In this document: positions 1 to 8,773 of the stretch, in pieces
Layout: every line of letters starts with the position of its first letter
How positions within the stretch are numbered: position 1 is the first letter of the stretch
NCBI RefSeq assembly: GCF_009711265.1
Contig: NZ_WMII01000015.1
Location: 55,421 to 119,420, forward strand
Length of the DNA stretch: 64,000 nt
Direction of reading: 5' to 3'
Source: Paracoccus shanxieyensis
GTDB lineage: Bacteria > Pseudomonadota > Alphaproteobacteria > Rhodobacterales > Rhodobacteraceae
Made by a program: the position numbers and the translations under genes
Notes under the pieces: generated by a model
What the model was told of the DNA's origin: nothing
The model's database searches: none
Seen by the model: the letters and a program-made list of their open reading frames with translations, nothing else

Positions 1-114
1 GCGGATCATGTCACCGTTGTTCACGGTGGCGATGGTCAGCGTCTCGGCCATGGCGGGCGCGGCAAGCGCCGTCAGGGCACAGGCCCCCATCAGGCCGCGC
101 AGCTTCATGTTCAT
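1..114 (-). CDS. Sugar-alcohol (sorbitol/mannitol-type) ABC transporter substrate-binding protein, N-terminal part
   Basis: The first 38 codons lie in the window and the gene runs off the left edge. The start reads MNMKLRGLMG, then a hydrophobic signal peptide ending in APAMA, then the mature start ETLTIATVNNGDMIR. That mature start is characteristic of the SmoE-type sorbitol/mannitol-binding proteins of Rhodobacter relatives, which deliver polyols to an ABC permease from the periplasm. A GGGAGG ribosome-binding site lies about 8 bases before the first ATG. The permease and ATPase genes would be expected beyond the edge. The sugar assignment rests on a short stretch and is an inference. Confidence 0.72.
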   Translation of the reverse strand, partial: MNMKLRGLMGACALTALAAPAMAETLTIATVNNGDMIR

Positions 115-138
115 CTTGGTCGTCCTCCCTAACGGATC

Positions 139-167
139 AGCATTTGCCAATGCGGTGGGCAAATGCT
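139..167. promoter_or_regulatory. Perfect inverted repeat, probable operator of the sugar transporter operon
   Basis: The arms AGCATTTGCC (139-148) and GGCAAATGCT (158-167) are exact reverse complements, separated by 9 bases. The centre lies about 40 bases upstream of the substrate-binding protein start on the minus strand. Position and dyad symmetry suit a DeoR/SorC- or LacI-type repressor site. No T-run follows, so a terminator is unlikely. The regulator is not in the window. Confidence 0.55.
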
Positions 168-323
168 CACACATCACGCGGTTTCTGTCAAGAGTATGAC
201 GTGGTGGGGGATCCGGGGATTGACAGGTCGTCCATTCCAAAAGCCGGCAGCCCCGGCGTTCGGGAAATGCACCTTTGGGAAATGCGCCGCGCAGGTCGTG
301 CCGCGCGGCGCGGGAAAAGGCGA

Positions 324-914
324 TCAGGCGGTCTTGGCGCGCTGCGCCATCGTTGCCTCGGCCCACCATGCCAGTTCGTCCAGCATGGCGGTCAGGGCGG
401 GCTTCAGATTGGCCTCGATCTCTGCCATCTCACCATCCGCACCCAAGGGAGAGACCTTGAAGAAATCGCCGCCGCCGATATGCACGGCATTGCGCAGCGG
501 CACCATCATCAGTTCGACCGCGATGCCGCGCAGATGCTCAACGGCGCGGGCCGCCCCCACACCACCATAACCCAGCGCGGCGGCGGGTTTGCGGTTCCAT
601 TCCTTGTAGGCCTGATCCAGCGCGTTCTTCAGCGACCCGCTGACCGAGTGGTTATATTCCGCCGTCACGAAGATATAGCCGTCGAACTCGGCCAGCTTTT
701 CCTGCCATTGCACGGCGCGCGGATCCTGCGAGGGCATCCACAGGTTCGACGCGGCCTCATTGAACAGCGGCAGGTCGTAATCGCGCAGATCGACCAGTTC
801 AAAGGTCATGTCGTCGCGGGTCCGGGCGTTTTCCAGCAACCATGCTGCGGGCTTGTCGGCAAAGCGCGTGTCGCGGGTCGAGCCGATGATGATGGCAATA
901 TTCGGTTTGGTCAT
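324..914 (-). CDS. NADPH-dependent FMN reductase family protein
   Basis: This 196-residue flavodoxin-fold protein reduces FMN or quinones with NAD(P)H. The phosphate-binding loop is seen near residues 10-20 (IIGSTRDTRFADKPA). The second family signature, AEYNHSVSGSLKNALD, sits near residues 85-100 and contacts the flavin ring. An AAGGA ribosome-binding site precedes the ATG by about 10 bases. It lies downstream of the dioxygenase-esterase fusion and the glutathione transferase on the same strand, but a strong hairpin separates them, so it may have its own promoter. In Bacillus such reductases act alongside Mhq dioxygenases in quinone resistance; a similar role here is inferred from the neighbours. 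Confidence 0.85.
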   Translation of the reverse strand: MTKPNIAIIIGSTRDTRFADKPAAWLLENARTRDDMTFELVDLRDYDLPLFNEAASNLWMPSQDPRAVQWQEKLAEFDGYIFVTAEYNHSVSGSLKNALDQAYKEWNRKPAAALGYGGVGAARAVEHLRGIAVELMMVPLRNAVHIGGGDFFKVSPLGADGEMAEIEANLKPALTAMLDELAWWAEATMAQRAKTA

Positions 915-1047
915 TGCGATGGTCCTTGATCCTGTGCCGCAATGCGGCGGGAACTTCCACCGGCAGGCTGGACCTTCGGACCCGTGCGGGCCAGACGTTC
1001 ATTTCAGAAAGCGGCGTTCGGTTTTGGGAAACGTGTAGTGTCGGGAA

Positions 1048-1071
1048 ACGGGGCAGATCGCTCTGCCCCGT
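1048..1071 (-). terminator. Hairpin downstream of the dioxygenase-esterase gene
   Basis: A perfect 10-bp stem (ACGGGGCAGA pairing with TCTGCCCCGT) closes a TCGC loop. It begins 7 bases past the stop at 1078 on the minus strand and is followed by only a short T stretch. It probably ends or attenuates the upstream transcript before the FMN reductase gene. Confidence 0.55.
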
Positions 1072-1077
1072 CCGGTT

Positions 1078-2586
1078 TTATGCCAGCCATGCCTGCGCCC
1101 GCGTCACATCCTCGGACGACAGTTCATGCCCCGCGGGCAAGGTCTGGCTTTCAAGATCGGCCCCGCCCTGCCGCAGCGCGTTTTCCAGCGCGGGGGCCAT
1201 GCGGCCGAACATGTCCCTTGCGCCGTTCAGCATCAGCACGCGGTGGCCCGACAGCGCCCCCTCGGGCAGCGGCGGCGGTTCTTCCAGCACCTGAATGCCG
1301 CGCAACAGCACGGCGCGGCTGATCGCCTGCGGGTAAAGCTGCAGGATCGCGCCGATCAGGTTCGCGCCGTTGGAATAGCCCAGAACGCCAAGCCGCGTCC
1401 GGTCCAGACCATAGGCCTGCACGGCATCGTCGATGAAGGCCACGAAGGCCTCGGCCTCGGCCCGGATATCGGCCTGATCGTATGTCACCGCATCGAAGCG
1501 GCGGAACCAGCGGTTGATCCCTTCTTCCGAGGACCGGCCCCTGCCCCCCAGCAGCGTCGCATTCGGCGCGATGCGGCTGGCCAGCGGCATCAGGTCGTAT
1601 TCATTGCCGCCCGTGCCGTGCAGCAGGATCAGACTGCTGCGATCCGGTTTCTGCGGCTGGTGAAAGCGGTGAATGAAATGCAGTTCGCGCATCGGTGTCC
1701 TTTCCTCGCCCGGCAGGGCGAATTGTGGCAGCATCACGCGCAGATCCTCGGCGCGGGAATTTTCCATGGGCGGCACGAACAGCGTGCCGCCAAGATCCGT
1801 GGGGCTTTCGTCCAGCGTGAAGCCGGGCGCATCGGTGGCATATTCCAGCAGCGTGCCTGCCGGTTCGCGGACATAGAGCGACAGGAAATAGTTCCGGTCA
1901 TGCACATTCGTCGCATCGGTGTCTTTCAGCGCCAGCCGCATGGCCCGCAGCGCATCAGCATCCGCCGCGCGGAAGGCGACGTGATCCAGGGTGCCGGTGC
2001 CCGGAATGCCCGGAAAGAACCCCGAGGCATCGCGGATATCCACCACATCGCGATCCGACACCATGCGCCCGCCCTGTTCGCGATAACCGAAGCGGGCGAT
2101 GAAATCCCGCGTCTGCGCAGGCTGTTCCGAAAAGATCGTGACACCCCGCAGCCGGGTCGGCGCGATGGGATCGGGCAGCGGCGCGCTGGCGGGCAGATCG
2201 ATCCCCACCAGCTTGACGATCACCCCATCGGGATCCTTCAGGCGCAGCAGGGTTTCGCCATGTTCCCGCAGCGGTCCCTCGACGGGAATGCGGGCGGTGA
2301 TGGCACGGGTCAGCCATTCGCCGATGCTGGCAGGCGGCACGGCCAGCGCGATTTCCGCGACCTGACCATGGCCCACACGCCCCGGCGCGCCGTCTTCCCA
2401 GACCAGAAAACTGATCAGCGAACCGGGCGCGCCAAGCGCATCGCCGTAAAACAGATGCAACTGTTCGGCATCCTCGAACCCGCCCGTGCGCTTGACCAGC
2501 CGCAGGCCCAGAAAGCCTGCATAGAAATCGACATTGGCCTGCACCCGGCGGGTGATGCCGGTGACGTGATGGATGCCGGTGGGCAT
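1078..2586 (-). CDS. Fusion of a VOC-family ring-cleaving dioxygenase and an MhqD-like alpha/beta hydrolase
   Basis: This is a continuous 502-residue frame starting MPTGIHHVTG, chosen because GGAGGT lies 7 bases before this ATG. Residues 1-295 hold two glyoxalase-fold modules of the MhqA/MhqO/MhqE type, with probable metal ligands His7, His202 (DHVAF) and Glu248 (LLEYATD). Residues 300-502 are a phospholipase/carboxylesterase-type hydrolase with oxyanion motif LLHGTGG, nucleophile Ser405 (GYSNG), Asp458 and His487. In Bacillus the two activities are separate mhqE and mhqD products used against methylhydroquinone and diamide. An ATG at 1692, preceded by AAAGGA at good spacing, would start the hydrolase alone, so two products are possible. 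The gene follows the glutathione transferase by 13 bases. Confidence 0.85.
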   Translation of the reverse strand: MPTGIHHVTGITRRVQANVDFYAGFLGLRLVKRTGGFEDAEQLHLFYGDALGAPGSLISFLVWEDGAPGRVGHGQVAEIALAVPPASIGEWLTRAITARIPVEGPLREHGETLLRLKDPDGVIVKLVGIDLPASAPLPDPIAPTRLRGVTIFSEQPAQTRDFIARFGYREQGGRMVSDRDVVDIRDASGFFPGIPGTGTLDHVAFRAADADALRAMRLALKDTDATNVHDRNYFLSLYVREPAGTLLEYATDAPGFTLDESPTDLGGTLFVPPMENSRAEDLRVMLPQFALPGEERTPMRELHFIHRFHQPQKPDRSSLILLHGTGGNEYDLMPLASRIAPNATLLGGRGRSSEEGINRWFRRFDAVTYDQADIRAEAEAFVAFIDDAVQAYGLDRTRLGVLGYSNGANLIGAILQLYPQAISRAVLLRGIQVLEEPPPLPEGALSGHRVLMLNGARDMFGRMAPALENALRQGGADLESQTLPAGHELSSEDVTRAQAWLA

Positions 2587-2599
2587 GATAAGACCTCCG

Positions 2600-3208
2600 T
2601 TAGCTTTCTTCGCGCTCAAGCACGCGCTGCACCGCCGGATCGGCGGCCATGCGGTCGTGCAGAGCCAGAACATTCGGCCATTTGGCCAGACCCTCGGGCA
2701 GCATCTTCGCCGCCCAACGCAACATCGGGAACGCATAGGCGTCCATGACCGAGCGTTTGCCAAGCACCCAGTCCTTGCCGTCCAGCTGCGCCTCCAGCAG
2801 CGTCAGACGCTTGCGCACCAGCTTGCGCCCGGCCTCTTGCACCGCCTCGCGGCCCTCGGTCTGCGTGGTGTAACGCTGGGGCATGAAGATCGGATAAAAG
2901 CTGGGATGCAGATCGCCGGTAAAGAAACCGGACCAGCGGTCAAGCTCGGCTGCGGCGCGCGGGCCGGTGCCGCCCGCCAGATCCGCCTCGGGGTGTTGGG
3001 CGGCCAGATAATGCAGGATCGCGCCTGCCTGCGTCAGCACCCAGCCGTCATCCTCGATCAGCGCCGGGACCATGCCCGAAGGGTTGACCGCCAGCAGCTC
3101 GGCCGAGCCGAATTCGACCGGCTGCGCCTCATAGGGCGCGCCGATCCATTCCAGCACGATATGCGGCGCAAGCGAGCAGGCGCCGGTGTGATAAAGCAGC
3201 TTGGTCAT
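2600..3208 (-). CDS. Glutathione S-transferase, beta class-like
   Basis: This 202-residue cytosolic enzyme conjugates glutathione to electrophiles. The thioredoxin-like N-terminal domain has the beta-class signature GACSLAPHI with Cys11 in place of the usual catalytic Ser or Tyr. The VNPSGMVPAL glutathione-binding loop and the QAGAILHYLA helix follow within the first 75 residues. The C-terminal helical domain contains VLGKRSVMDAYAFPML, the conserved N-capping box region. Length is normal. It is the first gene of a minus-strand unit leading into the dioxygenase-esterase fusion, which supports a role in clearing quinones or ring-cleavage electrophiles. Confidence 0.9.
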   Translation of the reverse strand: MTKLLYHTGACSLAPHIVLEWIGAPYEAQPVEFGSAELLAVNPSGMVPALIEDDGWVLTQAGAILHYLAAQHPEADLAGGTGPRAAAELDRWSGFFTGDLHPSFYPIFMPQRYTTQTEGREAVQEAGRKLVRKRLTLLEAQLDGKDWVLGKRSVMDAYAFPMLRWAAKMLPEGLAKWPNVLALHDRMAADPAVQRVLEREES

Positions 3209-3304
3209 GGAATCCTCCGGGTTGTTCGATACCCGGAAGATAGCGCGGTCCGGCGTTTGCCCAAGGCGAAAATGCCCAAACGCGGCGTTCTGCCAGACCG
3301 AACG

Positions 3305-4096
3305 TCAGCCGCGATGCGCGCCCGCAGCCAGATCGGCGACAAAGCCCAGCACCTCGGGGACCGGGCGGCCTTCGCCGATCAGCTTGACGATGGCCGAGCC
3401 GACCACCGCGCCATCCGCGACCCCGGCAATGGCCTCGGCCGCCTCGGGGGTGGAAATGCCGAAGCCCACGACGACGGGCAGATTCGCCGCGGCCCGGATG
3501 CGCGCCACCTCGGGGGCGACATCGGCGGCATTCGCGGCCAGCCCGCCGGTGATCCCGGTGACCGAGACGTAATAGACAAAGCCCGAGGTGTTGCGCACCA
3601 CGGCAGGCAAGCGGCGGTCATCGGTCGTGGGCGTCGCCAGCCGGATGAAGTTCAGCCCCGCCGCCTGCGCGGGCAGGCACAGTTCGGCGTCTTCCTCGGG
3701 CGGCAGATCGACGACGATCAGCCCGTCGATCCCCGCAGCCACCGCCTCGGACAGGAAGGCATCCACGCCGCGGGCATAGATCGGGTTGTAATATCCCATC
3801 AGCACGATCGGCGTCGCCGTGTCGGTTTCACGGAAGGCCCGCACCATGTCGAAGACCCGCGCGATACTGCCGCCCGCCGCCAGCGCACGCTGGCCCGCCG
3901 CCTGAATCGTCGCCCCGTCCGCCATGGGATCGGTAAAGGGCATCCCAAGCTCGATGATGTCCACGCCCGCACCGGGCAGGCCGCGCATGATCTGCAGCGA
4001 GGTGTCGAAATCCGGATCGCACCCCATCATATAGGCGACGAAGGCCTTGCCCTTGGTGTCGGCCAGCCGCGCGAAGGTGTCGTCAATTCTGCTCAT
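3305..4096 (-). CDS. trpA: Tryptophan synthase alpha subunit
   Basis: This 263-residue TIM-barrel subunit cleaves indole-3-glycerol phosphate to indole and glyceraldehyde 3-phosphate, the penultimate reaction of tryptophan synthesis. The catalytic Glu49 (IIELGMPF) and Asp60 (MADG) fall exactly at the numbering of the classic enzyme. The substrate loop YYNPIYARG and the phosphate-binding GFGIS and VGSAIV motifs are intact. It would act with TrpB, which is not in the window; trpB is expected to lie elsewhere. It is divergent from ychF. Confidence 0.97.
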   Translation of the reverse strand: MSRIDDTFARLADTKGKAFVAYMMGCDPDFDTSLQIMRGLPGAGVDIIELGMPFTDPMADGATIQAAGQRALAAGGSIARVFDMVRAFRETDTATPIVLMGYYNPIYARGVDAFLSEAVAAGIDGLIVVDLPPEEDAELCLPAQAAGLNFIRLATPTTDDRRLPAVVRNTSGFVYYVSVTGITGGLAANAADVAPEVARIRAAANLPVVVGFGISTPEAAEAIAGVADGAVVGSAIVKLIGEGRPVPEVLGFVADLAAGAHRG

Positions 4097-4223
4097 GCGC
4101 CCCAGATCCCCTTGATAACCGCCAAGCCCTATCCCGGCTTTGGGTCAAAGATCAACGCCCGCCACTGGACTTGGACGCGTGGCCCCCATAAAAGGCGCGA
4201 AAATCCGGACAAAGGGGTGCATC

Positions 4224-5321
4224 ATGGGCTTTCGTATGGGGATCGTCGGTCTGCCGAATGTGGGCAAATCGACGCTGTTCAACGCGCTGACGAAAACCGC
4301 CGCCGCGCAGGCCGCGAACTTCCCCTTTTGCACCATCGAGCCGAATGTCGGCGAGGTCGCCGTGCCCGATCCGCGTCTGGACAATCTGGCCGCGATCGCC
4401 GGCAGCAAGCAGATCATCCCGACCCGCATCACCTTCGTCGACATCGCCGGTCTGGTAAAGGGCGCCAGCAAGGGCGAGGGTCTGGGCAACCAGTTCCTTG
4501 CCAATATCCGCGAGGTGGACGCCATCGCCCATGTCCTGCGCTGCTTTGAAGACGGCGACGTGACCCATGTCGAAGGCCGCGTCGATCCCATCGCGGATGC
4601 CGACACCATCGAGACCGAGCTGATGATCGCCGATCTGGAATCGGTCGAAAAGCGGCTGGCCAATATCGCCCGCAAGCTGAAGGGCGGCGACAAGGACGCC
4701 GTGGCGCAGGAAAAGCTGCTGAAAGCCGCGCAGGCCGCGCTGTCGGACGGCAAGCCCGCCCGCACCGTGCAGGTCGCCGATGACGAACGCAAGGCATGGG
4801 ACATGCTGCAACTGCTGACGGCCAAGCCCGTGCTGTTCGTCTGCAATGTCGAGGAAGACAAGGCCTCGACCGGCAACAGCCAATCCGACCGCGTGGCCGA
4901 AATGGCGCGGGCACAGGGCGCGGGCAATGTGGTGATCTCGGCCAAGATCGAAGAGGAAATCAGCCAGCTTCCCGCCGACGAGGCCCAGATGTTTCTGGAT
5001 GAGATGGGTCTGTCCGAGGCCGGTCTGGATCGCCTGATCCGCGCGGGCTATGGCCTTCTGGGGCTGGAGACCTATTTCACCGTGGGCCCGAAAGAGGCCC
5101 GCGCCTGGACCATCCACAAGGGCACGCTGGCGCCGCAGGCCGCAGGCGTGATCCACGGCGATTTCGAACGCGGCTTCATCCGCGCCGAGACCGTCGCCTA
5201 TGACGATTACGTCACCTATAAGGGCGAATCCGGCGCGCGCGAGGCCGGCAAGTTCCGCGTCGAGGGCAAGTCCTATACCGTCAAGGACGGCGACGTGCTG
5301 CATTTCCTGTTCAACGCCTGA
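4224..5321 (+). CDS. ychF: Redox-regulated ATPase/GTPase YchF (OLA1 family)
   Basis: This 365-residue cytosolic P-loop protein, universally conserved, binds ribosomes and prefers ATP over GTP. The start [17 protein letters not shown] contains the G1 loop. Other G-domain motifs include [17 protein letters not shown] (G3) and FVCNVEED, which replaces NKxD and explains the ATP preference. A C-terminal TGS domain with [20 protein letters not shown] follows. The start was chosen over an upstream in-frame codon because of length, motif position and an AGGGG site. It is transcribed alone and closed by a strong terminator. Confidence 0.97.
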   Translation: MGFRMGIVGLPNVGKSTLFNALTKTAAAQAANFPFCTIEPNVGEVAVPDPRLDNLAAIAGSKQIIPTRITFVDIAGLVKGASKGEGLGNQFLANIREVDAIAHVLRCFEDGDVTHVEGRVDPIADADTIETELMIADLESVEKRLANIARKLKGGDKDAVAQEKLLKAAQAALSDGKPARTVQVADDERKAWDMLQLLTAKPVLFVCNVEEDKASTGNSQSDRVAEMARAQGAGNVVISAKIEEEISQLPADEAQMFLDEMGLSEAGLDRLIRAGYGLLGLETYFTVGPKEARAWTIHKGTLAPQAAGVIHGDFERGFIRAETVAYDDYVTYKGESGAREAGKFRVEGKSYTVKDGDVLHFLFNA

Positions 5322-5325
5322 CACG

Positions 5326-5354
5326 AAAAAGCCCCCGGCGACGGGGGCTTTTTT
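5326..5354. terminator. Bidirectional rho-independent terminator after ychF
   Basis: The stem AAGCCCCCG/CGGGGGCTT closes a GCGA loop, with an A-run before and a T-run after it. It starts a few bases past the ychF stop and can also serve the converging tetR gene, which ends about 50 bases downstream. Confidence 0.9.
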
Positions 5355-5404
5355 GTTGGGTGGTGATGGCTGGCGCACCATCCTTCATCCAACGACATTG
5401 CACC

Positions 5405-6073
5405 TCAGGATGTCGCGGAAAGATCGGCTGCGGTGTCGGCTGCCGCTCTCAGATAGGCCCGCGACAAAAGACGGCCTTCCCGATGCAGGCGGCGCAGGAA
5501 CGCGGGATCCGAAACCGGTCTGGAAAAGCCCGCCCGGGCCACCCCGGCCAAGGCGGATAGCAGCGTGAATGCCGCGCGTTCGGGATCATGGAACGTTGCA
5601 TCGGACGCATGTTTCAGCGCCTGCGTCACCGCCGTTTCCAGCCTTTTGAACACATCGGGCGGCAGTCTGACCTGATCAATCGCCCCGGCAATGCGGTAAA
5701 GCGCCGTCGTCACCTCTGGACGTGCCAGCTTTACCGAGAAATAGGCATCGGCAAGCCCATCGGCCAGATCGGCAAGCGGTCGGGGCGCGCGGTCACGGCT
5801 GACCTTCTCGATCACCTCGGCCATTTCAACGAAATGCTGCAGCAGGATGGTGAACAGCAGTGCCTGCTTGTTCGGGAAATATTGATACAGCGTGCCGACC
5901 GACACCCCGGCCCGCTCGGCGACCCGGGTCGTTGTCAGACGGGCCAGCCCCTCGGTCAGCAAAACCTGAACCACCGCCTCATGGATTGCCTCGACCGTCG
6001 CGCCGGATCGCGACTGGACTGGGGTTTTTCTGGGCTTCAGATGACCCGGCACGGGGGGAACGGCGCTCTCCAA
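5405..6073 (-). CDS. TetR/AcrR family transcriptional regulator
   Basis: This is a 222-residue regulator. The N-terminal helix-turn-helix is clear: TTTRVAERAGVSVGTLYQYFPNK at about residues 47-69, the TetR signature with TLYQYF. The C-terminal ligand and dimer domain is not assigned to a ligand class. It is transcribed divergently from the TRAP binding protein at 6190, with 116 bases between them that hold inverted-repeat sequence, so it probably represses that gene and itself. The N-terminal 20 residues (MESAVPPVPGHLKPRKT) are basic and Pro-rich. Confidence 0.9.
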   Translation of the reverse strand: MESAVPPVPGHLKPRKTPVQSRSGATVEAIHEAVVQVLLTEGLARLTTTRVAERAGVSVGTLYQYFPNKQALLFTILLQHFVEMAEVIEKVSRDRAPRPLADLADGLADAYFSVKLARPEVTTALYRIAGAIDQVRLPPDVFKRLETAVTQALKHASDATFHDPERAAFTLLSALAGVARAGFSRPVSDPAFLRRLHREGRLLSRAYLRAAADTAADLSATS

Positions 6074-6081
6074 GGATGCGA

Positions 6082-6109
6082 ATACCTTTCTGAAGGAGTG
6101 TTCAGGTAT
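6082..6109. promoter_or_regulatory. Inverted repeat between tetR and the TRAP binding-protein gene
   Basis: ATACCT (6082-6087) and AGGTAT (6104-6109) form a dyad with a 16-base spacer containing CTGAAGGAG. It lies 9 bases from the tetR start and 81 bases before the TRAP gene, suiting a TetR operator. Only 6-bp arms are exact. Confidence 0.35.
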
Positions 6110-6189
6110 AGTCGGGACATCACAATCCGATCAAGCGGGTCCACAGGCGCGGCGGCCCGCCAACCCCTCAGCCAGCAAAGAGCATTCAG

Positions 6190-7284
6190 ATGATCCATGA
6201 CAGAAAAACGTCCGGCGGAAACGGCGTCAGCCGCAGATTGTTTCTGGCCTCGGCCACCGCCGCCGCATCTGCATCGCTGCTGCCGGGCACGGTCCCGCAG
6301 GCACAGGCGCGGGCAGCCCCCCGCGTCCTGGCCTTCAGCGATCATGAACCTTTGGGGGGAATGCGAACCCGGTTTCTGAAAGAGGTGGTCTTTCCCGCCA
6401 TCGAGCGGGAATCGAACGGACGCCTGAAAATTCAGGACCATTGGGACGGGGACATCGCCGCAGCTTATGATGCGCTTGGCGCTGTCCGCTCGGGCACCAC
6501 GGATATCGGCACGGTCGTGCCGGAATACACCGCCAAGGACCTGCCGCTGCACCAGATCTTCAAAAGCTTCGTCACAGGCCCGGTCGGCGGGCGGCAGATC
6601 GAGTTCTTCAACCGCGTCTATGCCGAAGCTGAGGCGTTCCCGGCCGAGTTGGATCGGAACAACATCGTACAGATCTATTTCGGCACCGGATATCCCGTGG
6701 CGTTCTTCCGCAATGCGCCCATGACCGGGCTGAACGATTTGAAGGGCGGCAAATGGCGCTCTGCCAGCTTCTGGCATCTGGATTTCCTGAAAAATGCCGG
6801 GGCCACCCCTGTCACCATGCGCTGGGGGCCGGAAATTCCACAGGCTTTGAAGGCAGGGCAACTGGACGGGCTGATGGTGAATGTCGACAGCGGCTATCTG
6901 CTGAAGGTCCATAAGACCGCGCCGCATGTTCTGGTGTCCAAGGATCTGTGGCTGGGCCATGTCTATATTCTGGCGATGAACAAGGATGTCTGGAACAGCC
7001 TTGCGCCCGAGGATAAAGCGGCCATCGGCCACGCCGCCGCGCAGTCCTATGCGACGCTGGGCGCCGAGATGGACCGAAGCTTCGACACGCAGTTGCAGGA
7101 TCTGGCTAACGCCGGGGCGACGGTCCGGGTGCTCAGCAATCAGGAGGTCACGCAGTTCCAGACCGCCACGATGTACAAGGATGTGCAAGCGGCTTGGGCA
7201 GAGGCCCAGCAGCGCGAGGGCGTCGCGAATGCCGGCCCCGTAATGGCGCAGGTCACGGCGATTATGGATAACATGATGGGATAG
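6190..7284 (+). CDS. TRAP transporter solute-binding protein (DctP family), Tat-exported, orphan
   Basis: This 364-residue periplasmic protein should capture an organic acid or similar solute for a TRAP permease. A twin-arginine signal (SRRLFLASA, residues 14-22) is followed by a hydrophobic stretch to about residue 42. The DctP fold is recognised by LPLHQIFKSFVTGP and the GLNDLKGGKWRS segment, where the family carboxylate-binding arginine normally lies. No small or large TRAP membrane subunit adjoins it, so it must use a permease from elsewhere or act as a sensor partner. AAAGAG lies 7 bases before the ATG. The divergent TetR gene is the likely regulator. Confidence 0.85.
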   Translation: MIHDRKTSGGNGVSRRLFLASATAAASASLLPGTVPQAQARAAPRVLAFSDHEPLGGMRTRFLKEVVFPAIERESNGRLKIQDHWDGDIAAAYDALGAVRSGTTDIGTVVPEYTAKDLPLHQIFKSFVTGPVGGRQIEFFNRVYAEAEAFPAELDRNNIVQIYFGTGYPVAFFRNAPMTGLNDLKGGKWRSASFWHLDFLKNAGATPVTMRWGPEIPQALKAGQLDGLMVNVDSGYLLKVHKTAPHVLVSKDLWLGHVYILAMNKDVWNSLAPEDKAAIGHAAAQSYATLGAEMDRSFDTQLQDLANAGATVRVLSNQEVTQFQTATMYKDVQAAWAEAQQREGVANAGPVMAQVTAIMDNMMG

Positions 7285-7396
7285 GATGCGGGTCGGAGTG
7301 GTCGCGAAAGGCTGCCCCAAGACCTGCCGCTCTGCCCGAGCAGCGGGGTGGCCGACAATGATCGTCTATTGTTTGGTCCGTTCGGCAAGTCGGGCC

Positions 7397-7855
7397 TTAA
7401 AGGCGCAGAGCCATCTCCAAGCGATCCAATCCGGGTCCGAAACCGCAAGGAACAGCTCTGATCACGGTAAATCCGAAAGCCTCGTAAAAGCCGCTTGTGT
7501 GCTGGCTTGTCGACAAATCGACTTGCATAATTCCGGGAATTGAGCGCGCGAGCGCCAATCTGGTTTCGGTCAACAACCTGCCCAAACCCTGACCCTGCAG
7601 TGATCGTTCAACCATGCCCCATGACAGAGCTGCCGTCTTGCGGCTTGCGTCTATGCTTAGTCCGCCACAAGCGACGATGCCGGTGACATCCTCCAATACA
7701 ATGTAGGGCGCGGCCGCGCGATCGGCGCTTTCAAGATGCTTTTGGAACTCTGCCCGCTCATCTGCTGCAAAGAAGGCGGGGACATTTCCGTCAAATATTG
7801 CAAGGCAGGACGACAAATCCTTCTCATCGTACGGGCGTAAGATTGGCGTGCGCAT
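7397..7855 (-). CDS. GNAT family N-acetyltransferase
   Basis: This 152-residue protein starts at MRTPILRPYDEKD; ATGs at 7891 and 7915 in the same frame would add 12 or 20 residues and cannot be excluded. It shows the GNAT fold: the acetyl-CoA pyrophosphate loop is RSLQGQGLGRLLTE (Q/RxxGxG/A), followed by the beta-5 region and FYEAFGFTVI near the C-terminus. The substrate is unknown. The ending FGPGLDRLEMALRL resembles GNATs annotated as acting on small amines, but this is weak. GC content is visibly lower than in neighbouring genes, hinting at more recent acquisition. Confidence 0.85.
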   Translation of the reverse strand: MRTPILRPYDEKDLSSCLAIFDGNVPAFFAADERAEFQKHLESADRAAAPYIVLEDVTGIVACGGLSIDASRKTAALSWGMVERSLQGQGLGRLLTETRLALARSIPGIMQVDLSTSQHTSGFYEAFGFTVIRAVPCGFGPGLDRLEMALRL

Positions 7856-8039
7856 ATGGGCTTTATACCGTGCAATAATCGACTGATCCATGGCATCGAC
7901 CGCAGGCCGCGACATGAGGCTTTAGCCCCCGCCAAACAAGAATACCCCGATGCAGCGCATGACGTTTTTGATTGCAGGGGAAGCGACGCTGGCAGCTCAA
8001 CATCAAAACGGCTGCTGCAACATCCGAGGAGATCCCGCA

Positions 8040-8643
8040 TCATGGCTTGTCACTTGGCCAAATCCGCTCTCCCGGACCTGTCCCGCCCGGGAATTGCCAC
8101 CCCATATGGGTAACTGTATCGATGACGCTGCACGAAAGTTCGACGACATGCGCATGGAGTTGCCGAAGATATGCAATGTCGATCGGCGTATCGAATACCT
8201 CTTTGCGTCGGTTCACAAAGAATGGCATCGACGCCCCGTTCCGATCTGGCGGCCGCCACGACCCATGGCACAGCACGTTCCGGATCGCGGCAGCCGTTTT
8301 GATGTGTTCGACAAGATCAGAAACGTTTTCGGTTGTTGTATCCGGATTTTCGCGTGCGGCCTTCCCATAGGCGTCCGCAAGGTTGCACAGCGGATCTGTC
8401 AATGCCCGCCCAAGCTTTTTTCAGCCAGGCCTCGTATTCAGCATGAATCTCTGCGCTGCTGTAGCGTCGCGTAGCCGTAAAGGCAAAGATTGCTTTTCCC
8501 AGCACCTCTTCAAGAAACCCGAATGACGCAATCACTCGGCCAAGCTGTTCCCAAAACTCTGCCGCATGCCGATGGGTAGGAAACCCCTCTGGAAGCTTTG
8601 ATCGGTCGATAATCACGCTTGTAGCAGTATGTGGCTGGTTCAT
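8040..8643 (-). pseudogene. Conserved hypothetical protein gene, interrupted by a +1 frameshift in an A6 run
   Basis: Two overlapping frames add up to one protein. The N-terminal part starts MNQPHTATSV at 8643 and is coherent through EYEAWLKK. Past the T-run at 8416-8421 (A6 on the coding strand) that frame turns into low-complexity sequence and stops at 8317. In the next frame the protein continues as KLGRALTDPLCNLADAYGK and on through VLCHGSWRPPD to the stop at 8040. Removing one A restores a frame of about 200 residues. I recognise it only as a small conserved hypothetical family of alphaproteobacteria; the function is unknown. The lesion may be a real mutation, a sequencing error, or a slippage site. 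GC content is lower than in the surroundings. Confidence 0.75.
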
Positions 8644-8773
8644 GGTCTTTCCACAGTAAAGACCTCTTCAGGCAATATTTAAAACCCAGCTTTCACTTGG
8701 GCGCTACCTTGTTATGACCACTGCGAAATTGCGCGAATAGACCATCGGCAAATGACTGGGCACATGTCAGCCC

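Noticed and set aside
8040..8402. The 120-codon downstream half of the broken gene as an independent gene with a TTG start
   Set aside because: Its sequence continues the protein interrupted at the A6 run and it has no ribosome-binding site of its own, so it is better read as part of one frameshifted gene.
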